The position numbers and the translations under genes are program-made. Under the pieces are notes generated by a model. That model saw nothing but the letters and a program-made list of their open reading frames with translations, was not told the DNA's origin and did no database searches. Shown piece after piece: positions 8,471 to 17,602 of a stretch of DNA of 64,000 nt. Positions within the stretch are counted from its first letter, which is position 1. Every line of letters begins with the position of its first letter. Source of the stretch: Liminaster sp017519885 (lineage in GTDB: Bacteria; Bacteroidota; Bacteroidia; Bacteroidales; UBA3663); assembly GCA_017519885.1 (NCBI GenBank), contig JAFWRO010000057.1, positions 1-64,000 of the forward strand. Direction: 5' to 3'.

Positions 8471-10024
8471 ATGAAATACAACAATATGATCAAAGGTATT
8501 GCAGCCTGCTCGATGGGTGTGCTCCTTTTGGGCACCAGCTGCACCGATCTGGACGAGGAGCTGTATGGTCAGCTTTCGCCCGACACCTATTATCAGAATG
8601 AGAGTGAGGCACTGTCGTCGGTAGCAGGCGTCTATCACTACACAAGCTACATGGTACGTGCCGGCGGTGACGGATGGCGTGTGGGCGAGTATTCGACCGA
8701 CGAGCTGTTCTGCCCGGGACGTGGAGGCGGCTGGTGGGACGACAACCAGGATGAGATGGCACTGCATGCCTGCACACCGACCAACGAGCGCCTGAAGGGC
8801 TGCTGGGGCAATACCCTCTTCCCGGGCATCGGTTGCGCCAACGCCGTGATTGCTTCATTGGAGGCTTCGCCAAAGGCTGCCGAGTTTGCCGGGCTTATTG
8901 CCGAGTGCCGTGCCTTGCGTGCCATCGAATACTTCTGGGCCATGGAATATTGGGGCAATATCCCTGTCTTCACCGGACCAAAGGTCGATGCCAACAATCT
9001 GCCCGTGACCTCCCCTGTAGCTGACGTCTATGCCTTCATCGAGACCGAGTTGAAGGAGGCTGCTGCCGCCCTTCCATCGGTAACCACCGTAAGTGCAAGC
9101 TACTATCCACGTCTCACCAAGGAGGCTGCCCTTTGCCGTCTGGCCCAGCTCTACATCATGGGCGAGTTCTACACAGGCACCCCACGCTGGGCAGACTGCG
9201 AGAATGTTTGCAACCAGATCATCAATACGGGTGCCTATAAGCTTGAGGAGCACGTAGGTTATTGCTTCCGTGAGGATTACGAGGGCAAATCGACTGAGGT
9301 CATTTCAGGCTTTGCCGTCGATGCCAACCAGAATGTGGGAGGCAACGAATTCTGGCTCTACTCGAACGGCGAATGGGACATGGCGAAGTATGGCTGCACA
9401 GCTTATGGTGCTCGCGGCTACAGTTTCAGCGATGAGGCTTTGAACCGCTATGAGGCTGGTGACGAGCGCCTGGAACTCCTGGAATATGGTCCACAGTTCG
9501 ACCTGAACGGCAATATGATTGATGCTACCGGAAAGGTTGTCACCAACCCTGCCGACCAGCTCGTGCTGAAGCCCATGACCAACAAGCGTGACTCGAAGAC
9601 CGACGAGGGCTACATCGTGCTGAAATATACTCCAGTGGGTGGAACAACCAAGGGCAATTCGCTCAACAACGACTACGTGTTGGATCGTTATTCGAACGTG
9701 CTGCTGCTGAAGTGCGAGGCTCTGGTTCGCCAGAACAAGGACCTCAATACCGCACTGAGCCTGATCAACCAGGTGCGCAACCGTTCGGAACTGCGTGACC
9801 TCACAGCTGCCGAGCTCACCCTCGACAACATCGAGCGCGAACGTGCCAACGAGTTCATCTGGGAAGGCCAGCGTCGTCGCGACATGCAGCGCTTCGGTTC
9901 GTTCTTCACCGCCACCAACTGGTGGAAGCCAACGCCCGATGCTACGCGTGACACCCAGTTCTACCCAATTCCTGCACAGCAGATTGCTGCCAACCCGAAT
10001 CTGAAGCAGAACCCCGGTTATTGA
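8471..10024 (+). CDS. SusD/RagB-family glycan-binding lipoprotein
   Basis: A surface lipoprotein that caps the SusC channel and binds the glycan. The 517-residue product has a lipoprotein signal with lipobox LLGTSC (Cys near 24) followed by TDLDEELYGQLSPDTYY, a standard SusD opening. It has TPR-like helices and the usual C-terminal elements: DYVLDRYSNVLLLKCEALVR, INQVRNRS, ERANEFIWEGQRRRDMQRFG, FYPIPAQQIAANPNLKQNPGY. Full length. It is 20 bp after susC and 10 bp before the esterase gene, so the three are almost certainly co-transcribed. Confidence 0.97.
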   Translation: MKYNNMIKGIAACSMGVLLLGTSCTDLDEELYGQLSPDTYYQNESEALSSVAGVYHYTSYMVRAGGDGWRVGEYSTDELFCPGRGGGWWDDNQDEMALHACTPTNERLKGCWGNTLFPGIGCANAVIASLEASPKAAEFAGLIAECRALRAIEYFWAMEYWGNIPVFTGPKVDANNLPVTSPVADVYAFIETELKEAAAALPSVTTVSASYYPRLTKEAALCRLAQLYIMGEFYTGTPRWADCENVCNQIINTGAYKLEEHVGYCFREDYEGKSTEVISGFAVDANQNVGGNEFWLYSNGEWDMAKYGCTAYGARGYSFSDEALNRYEAGDERLELLEYGPQFDLNGNMIDATGKVVTNPADQLVLKPMTNKRDSKTDEGYIVLKYTPVGGTTKGNSLNNDYVLDRYSNVLLLKCEALVRQNKDLNTALSLINQVRNRSELRDLTAAELTLDNIERERANEFIWEGQRRRDMQRFGSFFTATNWWKPTPDATRDTQFYPIPAQQIAANPNLKQNPGY

Positions 10025-10034
10025 TTTCCCCTGA

Positions 10035-11177
10035 ATGAAAACAACCGCCTTATTGGCTGCATTGGCTGTCGCGTTGACGACGGCCAATGCACAGCCTTTT
10101 CTCGACTATGGCTTCGAGCGAGAGTTCCCGGCTTGCCTCGACCAGATGCAGGAGACGCTGACCTATCCGATGGCATGGGGCAACAGTCCCATCAAGTCAT
10201 TTGACCTTTGGAGGGCCGAAGCACGGCACTGTGTGCTCGATGCGATGCAGCTGGCGCCACCTGCCTCGACTGACTATCAGATGGAAGTGGTGGCAACGGA
10301 AAGGCGCGAGGGCTACGAGGCACGCAAGCTAAGGTTCAACCTTTCGGCTTTCACACGGGCAGAAGCATATTACCTCGTGCCTGATGGCAAGGGACCATTC
10401 CCCACAGTCATTCTTTTGCATGACCACGGGGGACACTATATGATCGGAAAAGAAAAGATGGTGCGACCCTTTGCCTGTGCTGACTCCATCGTGCAGGATG
10501 CCGAATGGTGGCAGACGCAATGCTATGGCGGGCAGTATGTGGGTGACTACCTTGCAAGGCAGGGCTATGTCGTCTTTGTGACCGATGCACTCTACTGGGG
10601 AGACCGTGGACGTCGCGAAGGACGTCGAGTGGACACCCACATGCGCATGGCAGGCAACCTGATGGAACTGGGCTATTGCTGGAGCGGTATCATCACCTAC
10701 GACGACATCTATACGGCCGACTTTGTGGCTACATTGCCTGAGGTTGACAAGGATCGCATCGGTTGCATGGGACATTCGATGGGCGGCTATCGCACATGGA
10801 TGCTTGCAGCGATGAGTGACAAGGTGAAGGTGGGGGTTGCGGTCTGCTGGATGGTGACCACCGACGTGCAGTGCTCATGGAAATATGGCAACGAGTTTGG
10901 CGGTTTTGCCAATACCTTGCCCGGCATCAAACGCTATCTGGACTATCCCCACATTGCATCGATGGCTTGTCCGAAGGCGATGTACTTCATCAACGGACAG
11001 CATGACAAGCTCTTCCATCCCGAGGGTGTGCAGAAGGCGTACGACTATATGCACAGCGTCTGGGACGGACAAGGTGCAGGCAGCAAGCTGAAGACCGAGC
11101 TATGGGATATGTCGCATTGGTGCGGGCCTGAGGTTCAGCAGGCTACCAAGGAATTTCTGGATGAAAATTTGAGATGA
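10035..11177 (+). CDS. Exported alpha/beta-hydrolase, putative carbohydrate esterase
   Basis: A 380-residue secreted serine hydrolase with a signal peptide (MKTTALLAALAVALTTANAQ). The catalytic triad can be read as S248 in GCMGHSMGGY, D324 in INGQHDKLF and H361 in WDMSHWCG. The oxyanion-side motif is VILLHDHGGH (residues 125-134). The long N-terminal segment before the fold resembles the acetyl-xylan-esterase/dienelactone-hydrolase-like group (Abhydrolase_7-type) found in Bacteroidetes PULs. It is the last gene of the SusC-SusD operon, beginning 10 bp after susD. A role in removing acetyl or other ester groups from pectin is inferred from the operon and not shown by the sequence. A terminator follows that overlaps the end of the convergent regulator gene. 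Confidence 0.8.
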   Translation: MKTTALLAALAVALTTANAQPFLDYGFEREFPACLDQMQETLTYPMAWGNSPIKSFDLWRAEARHCVLDAMQLAPPASTDYQMEVVATERREGYEARKLRFNLSAFTRAEAYYLVPDGKGPFPTVILLHDHGGHYMIGKEKMVRPFACADSIVQDAEWWQTQCYGGQYVGDYLARQGYVVFVTDALYWGDRGRREGRRVDTHMRMAGNLMELGYCWSGIITYDDIYTADFVATLPEVDKDRIGCMGHSMGGYRTWMLAAMSDKVKVGVAVCWMVTTDVQCSWKYGNEFGGFANTLPGIKRYLDYPHIASMACPKAMYFINGQHDKLFHPEGVQKAYDYMHSVWDGQGAGSKLKTELWDMSHWCGPEVQQATKEFLDENLR

Positions 11178-11270
11178 TTGGTGTAAATAATAATAGATGA
11201 GAGTTAATTATAATATGTGTGTATAGTTTAGAATATTGTTAGTTAATGTAACAAATCTACTCACATTGGG

Positions 11271-11305
11271 ACCAGCAGTGGCGTGATGCTACGGCTGGTT
11301 TTTTC
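11271..11305 (+). terminator. Terminator of the SusCD-esterase operon
   Basis: ACCAGC (11271-11276) pairs with GCTGGT (11294-11299) and is followed by a run of T. It overlaps the stop codon end of the convergent regulator gene at 11289. Confidence 0.6.
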
Positions 11306-14300
11306 GATTCTTCCATTCGGTGGCTGTCATCTGATAATATGCCTTAAAAGCCTTGCCAAAGTAATGAGGGTCGTTGTAGCCCACTTCGTAGGCCACTTCT
11401 GCCATGTTGAGCTGACCGTCGTCGATAAGTTCGGCAGCACGTTTCATTCGCGCATCGCGCAACAGGTCGCTGGGCGTCTGGCCCATGAGGGCCTTGATCT
11501 TCTTGTTGTAGGCACTGCGGCTCATGCTGGTGGCTTGTGCCATATCATCGACCGAATAGTCGGCATTGGCAAGGTTGCGCTGTATGTCAGCGATGACCGT
11601 ATCGATGAACCGCTGGTCGGCGGGAGAGAGGAGATCGGCTGGCACGGATGGTTGTGGAATATGTTCCTGATTCTCCTGCATCGCCGTGTAATGTGGTGCG
11701 ACGGCAGCCGACAAACGGTGCTGATAGTACTGCTGCAGGAGAAGACGCTTCTGCAGGATGTTCTCGACACGAGCCATGAGATAGGACGCACTGAAAGGCT
11801 TGGTGATGTAGTCGTCGATGCCGGAACGCAGACCTTCGAGCTTGTTGTCGGTGTCGGCCAAGGCGGTAAGGAGGATGAGGGGGATGTGGCACAACTCGGG
11901 ATCCTGACGCATGCGCTGGGCCAATCCGAAGCCATCGAGGCCGGGCATCATGACATCGCTGATGACGATGTCGGGCATCAGTTCGGTGGCTTTTTGCAGA
12001 CCTTCGATGCCATCGGCTGCTTCATATACCTGGTACTTCGAAGCGAATATCTGACGAATGAACCGACGCAGTTCGTCGTTGTCCTCTACGACGAGCAGGG
12101 TCATGTCGGTGTTGACAGAGGCGGTTTCAGACTCGGAAAGCTTGACTTCGGAACGTTGGTCGCTGAGGTTGTCGCTGACGATGAATTCGGTGTCGGGTGC
12201 GAAGTGCTCACGACCTGTGTGCAGGTAGATGGTGAAGCAGGTGCCTACATTGGGCTGGCTGTGGACGGTAATCTGTCCATGGTGCAGATCGACGAGTTCC
12301 TTGGTCAGGGACAGGCCGATGCCGGTGCTCTCCATACCTGATGGCGTATGACGCAACTTGCTGCCAAAGCGTTCGAAGAGATGCTGCAGCCCTTCGCGGC
12401 TGATGCCTACACCATAGTCGCGCACCGAGAGGATGGCCTTGCCCTTGGCCTCTTCGACGGTGACGCGGATAGGATGACCAGTGTGGGAGAACTTGAAGGC
12501 ATTGCTCAGGAGGTTGCTTACCACTTGTGCAAGCTTGTCGGGGTCGGCCCAGATGGGGAGGGCGTCCACCTTGTGTTCGTAGATAAGGTCGATCTGCATG
12601 GTCTGGGCGAGCAGACGGAAGTCGTCGACCTGACGAGCTACGAAGGGGACGAAGTCGAAGTTTTCGACCGAGAGTGTCATTTTGCCGTTCTGTATCTTTC
12701 GGAAGTCGAGAATCTGGCTGACGAGGTGTGACATTTTGGTGGCATTGCTCGAGACGATGCCAAGTTGTTCTGCAAGTTCGGGCGTCAGATCCTTACGTTG
12801 CAGGATGTGCTCCAAAGGACCGGTGATGAGGGTCAGAGGCGTACGCAGTTCGTGAGAGACATTGGTGAAGAATTTCAGCTTCATGTTGGTCAATTGCTCT
12901 TCGACCTTGACCTGATGTTTGAGGCGATAGATGACGATGGCGATGCCGATGATGAGAGCCAGCAGTGCCAAGGCCGCCAGAATCTTCAATGCGGTAGCTA
13001 AATTTGTTTCGCCGAATGTGGGCTTCACTTCGACGGGCAGGCTTCGAACGTTATCGACCCAGAATCCCCCGCTATTGGTTGAACGCACTTCGAGCTGATA
13101 TTTGCCAGGCGAGAGGTTGGTGTAGGTGGCAGTATGGCCTGTGCCCACGTAGGTCCATTCGTCGTCGAAGCCCTTAAGACGATAGGCATAGGTGATGACT
13201 TCGGGCTCCACATAATCGAGGGCGGCAAAGCGAGCCACAAAGCTGCGCTGTCCAGGTTGGAGCAGGATGGAGTCGTTGTTGAAGTGGATGGGCGGCACGA
13301 ACTGGTCGATGTCAAGCGAACGGGGATGGAAGTGCAGGAGTCCGCGTGTGGTGTTGAAAAGCAATTCGCCGTTTTGAAGCGAGATGGCCTGCCCCTCGTT
13401 GATGGTGAAACGGATGGGGAAGAGGCGTGCACGGTAATTGGTTATGTTGCCCGACAGGAGATTGTAGCTGAAGAGACCGTCTTCGGTAGCACACCAGAGG
13501 AGATTGCCTTTAGACACGCCGGAGGAAAGGCTACTGGAGTCCTGCAACATAGAGAGCACTACATCGCCGGTTTCGCCCTGTTCGGGGCTGCCCAGACGTT
13601 GGAATGTTGCAGTCCCGTCGGATGCGAGCTTCATTTCGCAGAGACCTCCTCCAAAGGTGCAGACGAAGCTGCGGCCGTCGCTGGTGAAGTAGATGCCGTG
13701 TACGTCGTCGCTGCTGAGCGTCGTCGGGTCGTTCTTGTCGTGGTGATAGCGGTGGAAGGAGACCTTGTCGGGAGATATGAAGTTCTCGGAGCAGGAAAGG
13801 AGACCGCCGGTGGTGCCTATCCAGATTTTGTCCTGTCGGTCGCCCGTGATGAAACGAGCGCGATAACAGGAGATGAGTGGATAGGAGGTGAGCTGATTGC
13901 GTGTGCTGAAGAAACGGGAGGGAATACCTTTGGCATCGCGCTCCAAGATGTTGATGCCATTCTGGAAGGTGGCAAGCCAGATTCGACCGTTCGAGCTTTC
14001 GTAGAGACTGTAGATCTGGTTGCTGCTGAGGCTGTAGATATTGTCGTCGGACGAAGTGAACTGACGAAGCTGGAAGGAGAGGCCTTTGGAGTTTGAGGTA
14101 TTGTTTTTTAGCGGTGTGAGCATAAAGAGGCCATCGCCCTTGGTGCCAATCCATATTGTACCATCGCGGCTCTGCAGGAACCCGTAGGCCAAGCCCAGGC
14201 CATCTTTGCGGTCGGTACGCACTCTGCCATCGCGGCAAAGATTGCCCACAAAATGATAGTTGGAATCATAGACTCGTACCACACGGTCTTTGCCTCCTGT

Positions 14301-15671
14301 CCAGATGTATCCGTCGCGGTCCTGAAGGATGGCACGAATATTGTTTCCCGAAAAGTCAAGTGCCTTACGGTCGTAACTTTCCACCGAGAAGGGGTATTGG
14401 CCGAAAGAGGCTTTCTCCAACCCATTCCCGTAGGAGCCAAACCACAGGTTACCTTGGCTGTCACTGTAGAGGGAGGTGAGCTTGTTGGCATTGCTCCAGC
14501 GATTCTGCAGGTTGGGATTGTAGAATGGCACGAGTTCGTCCTTGTCGCGGTCGTACCATGCCAGTCCGCCCCCGGAGGGATGTATCCAAAGCTGGCCATC
14601 GACGTCTTCGACTACCATTTGGTCTTCACGAGAATCGACAATCTCGTTGCCATAGACATCGTGAAGGATAAAGTGACGGGCTGAGTCGGTCGCAGGGTCG
14701 AAATGCACGACACCCGTCTTATAGGTGCGAATCCACAATTGGCCCAGTCGGTCGATGTAGATGTCGTGAATGGAATTGTCGCCCAATGCCTTGCAGTTGG
14801 CTGTCGTGATGTGTCTTGCTTTGTCGAGCGGCAGGGGAACGAGGAAGAAACCATCGGTAGCCGTGCAGGCTACGAGGCCGCCCGAGGGGTGATGGCGCAG
14901 GAGCTTGATGGAGGAACGGGTATCGAGTTGATGGGTCTTCACCTCACGATCGCCCTTGCGAATATATAGGATAATGCCGTTTCTTGAGCCGATAAAATAG
15001 GTGTCGTTGGTTTCGACAAACTCGTAGGAGGACAGATTTGAGACGATGGACACCTTGTCGGTAGCAGGGTCGTAACGGAGGGCTCCCTCTTCGGTCAGGA
15101 TCCAATGACGACCTTGACTGTCCATCTTCAGATCGTTGATGCGAGAAGGCTTCATCAGGTCGTAGGATGCAAAGAAGTCGCGCACCGAGACCTCCTTGTT
15201 TGTTGAATCCCTTTGTGCTATCAGCAGTTCCTGCTGCTGCGTGATGAGCCATGTTGTACCATCGTCCATAAGGGTCAGCCGCTTGACCTGGTGCGATTCG
15301 GAGGTAATCTGTTGGAACTGCTCCAAGCGTGGCTCGAAAGTATAGGCGACGCCGTCGTAGGACACCATCCAGAGATATCCGTAGCGGTCTTCGGCCAATT
15401 GGTCGAGGCGGCTGTGGGTGGGTTTGATGCCATTGGGACCTGCCTCAAAACGGCGGAACTTGTATCCGTCGTAGTTGTATAGTCCGTCCCATGTGGCAAA
15501 CCACATCAAGCCCTGATGGTCCTGCAGGATGTTCTGCACCACGTATTCCTCCAGACCGTCTTCAGAAGTGTACTGGGTGAATTTGTGGGCTGGCAAGGCA
15601 AAGGCTGCATCAATACAGAAGACATACAGTATCAGTGAGGCCAATAGATACTTTCGAAAGAGTGCTATCAT
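11289..15671 (-). CDS. Hybrid two-component system sensor-regulator (HTCS)
   Basis: A single 1460-residue inner-membrane protein combining sensor, kinase and transcription factor; such proteins sense PUL oligosaccharides in the periplasm and activate the adjacent PUL. Read in order: signal/anchor (1-25), periplasmic beta-propeller repeats (about 30-790; many WFATWDGLYNYDGYKF-like and LWFGSYGNGL-like units), a Y_Y_Y domain (about 800-880), a transmembrane helix (about 893-915), HisKA with SHELRTPLTL (His near 940), HATPase (NLLSNAFKF, VRDYGVGI, STGIGLSL), a receiver domain (LLVVEDND from about 1192, phospho-Asp in ISDVMMPG near 1240) and a C-terminal AraC-type helix-turn-helix (last ~110 residues). 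All catalytic motifs are intact. It is convergent with the pectin-type operon, which it probably controls. Confidence 0.97.
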   Translation of the reverse strand: MIALFRKYLLASLILYVFCIDAAFALPAHKFTQYTSEDGLEEYVVQNILQDHQGLMWFATWDGLYNYDGYKFRRFEAGPNGIKPTHSRLDQLAEDRYGYLWMVSYDGVAYTFEPRLEQFQQITSESHQVKRLTLMDDGTTWLITQQQELLIAQRDSTNKEVSVRDFFASYDLMKPSRINDLKMDSQGRHWILTEEGALRYDPATDKVSIVSNLSSYEFVETNDTYFIGSRNGIILYIRKGDREVKTHQLDTRSSIKLLRHHPSGGLVACTATDGFFLVPLPLDKARHITTANCKALGDNSIHDIYIDRLGQLWIRTYKTGVVHFDPATDSARHFILHDVYGNEIVDSREDQMVVEDVDGQLWIHPSGGGLAWYDRDKDELVPFYNPNLQNRWSNANKLTSLYSDSQGNLWFGSYGNGLEKASFGQYPFSVESYDRKALDFSGNNIRAILQDRDGYIWTGGKDRVVRVYDSNYHFVGNLCRDGRVRTDRKDGLGLAYGFLQSRDGTIWIGTKGDGLFMLTPLKNNTSNSKGLSFQLRQFTSSDDNIYSLSSNQIYSLYESSNGRIWLATFQNGINILERDAKGIPSRFFSTRNQLTSYPLISCYRARFITGDRQDKIWIGTTGGLLSCSENFISPDKVSFHRYHHDKNDPTTLSSDDVHGIYFTSDGRSFVCTFGGGLCEMKLASDGTATFQRLGSPEQGETGDVVLSMLQDSSSLSSGVSKGNLLWCATEDGLFSYNLLSGNITNYRARLFPIRFTINEGQAISLQNGELLFNTTRGLLHFHPRSLDIDQFVPPIHFNNDSILLQPGQRSFVARFAALDYVEPEVITYAYRLKGFDDEWTYVGTGHTATYTNLSPGKYQLEVRSTNSGGFWVDNVRSLPVEVKPTFGETNLATALKILAALALLALIIGIAIVIYRLKHQVKVEEQLTNMKLKFFTNVSHELRTPLTLITGPLEHILQRKDLTPELAEQLGIVSSNATKMSHLVSQILDFRKIQNGKMTLSVENFDFVPFVARQVDDFRLLAQTMQIDLIYEHKVDALPIWADPDKLAQVVSNLLSNAFKFSHTGHPIRVTVEEAKGKAILSVRDYGVGISREGLQHLFERFGSKLRHTPSGMESTGIGLSLTKELVDLHHGQITVHSQPNVGTCFTIYLHTGREHFAPDTEFIVSDNLSDQRSEVKLSESETASVNTDMTLLVVEDNDELRRFIRQIFASKYQVYEAADGIEGLQKATELMPDIVISDVMMPGLDGFGLAQRMRQDPELCHIPLILLTALADTDNKLEGLRSGIDDYITKPFSASYLMARVENILQKRLLLQQYYQHRLSAAVAPHYTAMQENQEHIPQPSVPADLLSPADQRFIDTVIADIQRNLANADYSVDDMAQATSMSRSAYNKKIKALMGQTPSDLLRDARMKRAAELIDDGQLNMAEVAYEVGYNDPHYFGKAFKAYYQMTATEWKNRKNQP

Positions 15672-15723
15672 TGTGTGAATCGTTATCAGATGCTAAGAGC
15701 GTGGCTCGTTGTAATGTGCGCCG

Positions 15724-15755
15724 CAAAATTAATGAATTCTTTTGAGAAAAACAAA
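15724..15755 (-). promoter_or_regulatory. Promoter of the HTCS gene
   Basis: On the minus strand: TTTG (15755-15752), 20 nt, TAATTTTG (15731-15724), both boxes perfect. Transcription would start near 15717, about 45 nt before the ATG at 15671. Confidence 0.7.
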
Positions 15756-15814
15756 CTTTCATCAAGTTTTAATGATTTTCATTGATTTTTGTTGCTTTTT
15801 GACGAATAAATGCG

Positions 15815-15822
15815 TATCTTTG
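15815..15822 (+). promoter_or_regulatory. -7 element before rmuC
   Basis: TATCTTTG, a perfect -7 box, 26 nt before the ATG at 15849. The nearest TTTG upstream is about 23 nt away, slightly longer than usual. Confidence 0.5.
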
Positions 15823-15848
15823 TGGCTTGAAAGTATTATTTATTTGTT

Positions 15849-17246
15849 ATGGAGAATTATATTATAATAGGTGTAGTTGGCGTTGTAGTGCTGCTGGTGA
15901 TAGTTGCATTTTTGGCACATCACGTCGGGAAAGGCAAGGTAGAGTCGCAACTGGCGATTGCTAACAGGGAGAAGGAACTGCTGGGACAGCGATTGGCGGA
16001 GCTGAAGGAGATTTCGACCCGAGTGCTGGCTGACCAGAAGAACGAGGCGGCCAAGCGTCTGGACGAGGCGAAAGCCGAGGCTCGTGACCTGCTGGAACGC
16101 ACGAAGACCGAACAGGCGGAGGCGCTGGAGCGCACGGAACAACGTCATCGTGAGGAGAAACAGCAGATGCAGGAACGCTATCAGGCACAGTTGAGGGCGC
16201 TGCAAGAGCTGCAGGAGCAGCAGATTGCTGCACTCGGTAACCAGATGCAGAATGCTACGCAAAAGCTGCTGGAGGAACGCCAGGCTGCCCTTGAACAGGG
16301 CAATACGAGGCAGATGGATGCGCTGTTGACACCTCTGCGCGAGAAACTTGCCGAGATGAAGAATGCCTTCGAGGAGAGCAGGGAGAGCAACCACCGCAAT
16401 TCGGCTGCATTCGAGACACAGATGAAGGCGATGCTCGACGGCACGCTACGACTGGGCACCGAGGCCCAGCGTCTGACCGAGGCACTGATCGGAAACGGTA
16501 AGGTGCAGGGCGACTGGGGCGAACAGCTGTTGGCCACGATCCTGGAGAACAGCGGCCTGCGAGAAGGCAGTGAGTACGAAGTGCAGGAAAACGTGAAGGA
16601 CGAAGACGGCAACAACCTGCGCCCCGATGTGGTGGTGCATTGTTCGGACGGACGCAACATCGTGATAGACTCGAAGGTGTCGCTGACCGGCTATTACAAC
16701 TACGTGAATGCGACGAATGAAACGGAACGACAGCAGGCAGAGCGCGACAACCTGGTATCGATAAAGACACACATCAAGGAACTTGCTGACAAGAACTACA
16801 GCAAGCTAGTCCCCAATGCCGTGCCTACGGTGCTGATGTTTGTGCCCAATGAGGGCAGTTACATCCTTGCCATGCAGAAGGACAAGAACCTCGCCAACGA
16901 GGCTTTCCGCAAGGGTGTGCTGCTCATCAACCCGACGAACCTGATGCTTGCCTTGACGCTGATCTACCAGCTGTGGAAAATCGAGCATCGTGAGGAGGAC
17001 GACCGCCGCATCGTCGAGGCAGCTACCGCGCTCTACGAGAAGTTCTGCATGTTTGCCGAGACCTTCGAAAAGGTCGGCGCTCAGTTGCAGACTGCCCAGC
17101 GGAGCTACGACCTCGCCAAGTCGCAACTGAACGAAGGACGTGGTAACATCATCAGGCGTCTTGATGCCCTGCAGAATATGGGCGTCAGTTCGGGCAAGCA
17201 GATTCCAACTAAATTGAGAGAAGACCCTCTAAATCCCTCTGCTTAG
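15849..17246 (+). CDS. rmuC: DNA recombination protein RmuC
   Basis: A 465-residue RmuC-family protein; in E. coli the family limits inversion at short inverted repeats and has a PD-(D/E)xK nuclease-like core. Visible are an N-terminal transmembrane helix (IIIGVVGVVVLLVIVAFLAH, about 3-22) and a long Glu/Gln/Arg-rich coiled coil (about 30-185). The conserved core follows: GNGKVQGDWGEQLLATILENSGLREG, then RPDVVVHCSDGRNIVIDSKVSL, and FVPNEGSYILAMQKDKNL. The DSK of the last-but-one motif is part of the nuclease-like site. Single gene, divergent from the regulator to its left. Housekeeping-like, unrelated to the flanking PUL. Confidence 0.95.
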   Translation: MENYIIIGVVGVVVLLVIVAFLAHHVGKGKVESQLAIANREKELLGQRLAELKEISTRVLADQKNEAAKRLDEAKAEARDLLERTKTEQAEALERTEQRHREEKQQMQERYQAQLRALQELQEQQIAALGNQMQNATQKLLEERQAALEQGNTRQMDALLTPLREKLAEMKNAFEESRESNHRNSAAFETQMKAMLDGTLRLGTEAQRLTEALIGNGKVQGDWGEQLLATILENSGLREGSEYEVQENVKDEDGNNLRPDVVVHCSDGRNIVIDSKVSLTGYYNYVNATNETERQQAERDNLVSIKTHIKELADKNYSKLVPNAVPTVLMFVPNEGSYILAMQKDKNLANEAFRKGVLLINPTNLMLALTLIYQLWKIEHREEDDRRIVEAATALYEKFCMFAETFEKVGAQLQTAQRSYDLAKSQLNEGRGNIIRRLDALQNMGVSSGKQIPTKLREDPLNPSA

Positions 17247-17275
17247 GTGGACTATCCCCCTTAGACCCTCTTCTA
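17223..17275. repeat. Degenerate copy of the C-rich dispersed element
   Basis: GACCCTCTAAATCCCTC, CTGCTTAGGTGGA and CTATCCCCCTTAGACCC resemble parts of the repeats at 5258 and 19212. The element starts inside the end of rmuC and supplies its last codons and stop, suggesting it arrived by insertion at the gene end. Confidence 0.5.
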
Positions 17276-17602
17276 TGTTGCAATCCAAGAATAGTCATAG
17301 ATATTTTCTGTAAAAGACCATTATTTAACAATAACTTAGCATAATGTCATGTACACAAAGCATATTTCAATGAAGAATAAACATCCTGTCTGACACGAGA
17401 TGCCAGACTTTGGAAAAACAAAAAGCAGGCCTACCGACAATCTTCAATAAGATGTAGCCACAAGGACTCATCAAGTCACTGCTTCAGACGTGTAGGAGGT
17501 AACGCATTATTCTAAACCAAGATGTAGTACAATACTCATCAAGAGGGTCCAAATGTCGTTCCAATCATCAGCTTGTCCTCGGCCTGCTGTTTGTTTATAT
17601 CA
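17247..17602. other. Gene-free stretch between rmuC and the IS110 recombinase
   Basis: The left part holds the degenerate C-rich repeat and A/T-rich DNA. The right part holds a long-range inverted repeat with internal direct repeats, described as a candidate bridge RNA. No coding frame is convincing. The left boundary of the insertion sequence was not identified. Confidence 0.6.
17424..17588 (-). ncRNA. Candidate IS110 bridge RNA
   Basis: On the minus strand, directly after the recombinase stop (17603), AGCAGGCC (17588-17581) can pair with GGCCTGCT (17431-17424), enclosing about 165 nt and followed by TTTTTGTTTTT. Inside, CTTGATGAGT and CTACATCTT occur twice as a pair (17543-17519 and 17475-17449), separated by 6 and 8 variable nt. 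IS110-family elements encode a structured bridge RNA of roughly this size, with two guide loops, in a non-coding end. Placement downstream of the recombinase would match the IS1111-like subgroup. The RNA identity is an inference; no folding was computed. Confidence 0.45.

Noticed and set aside
11283..12341. 352-codon frame opposite the hybrid two-component gene
   Set aside because: Shadow frame within the receiver and AraC domain coding region.
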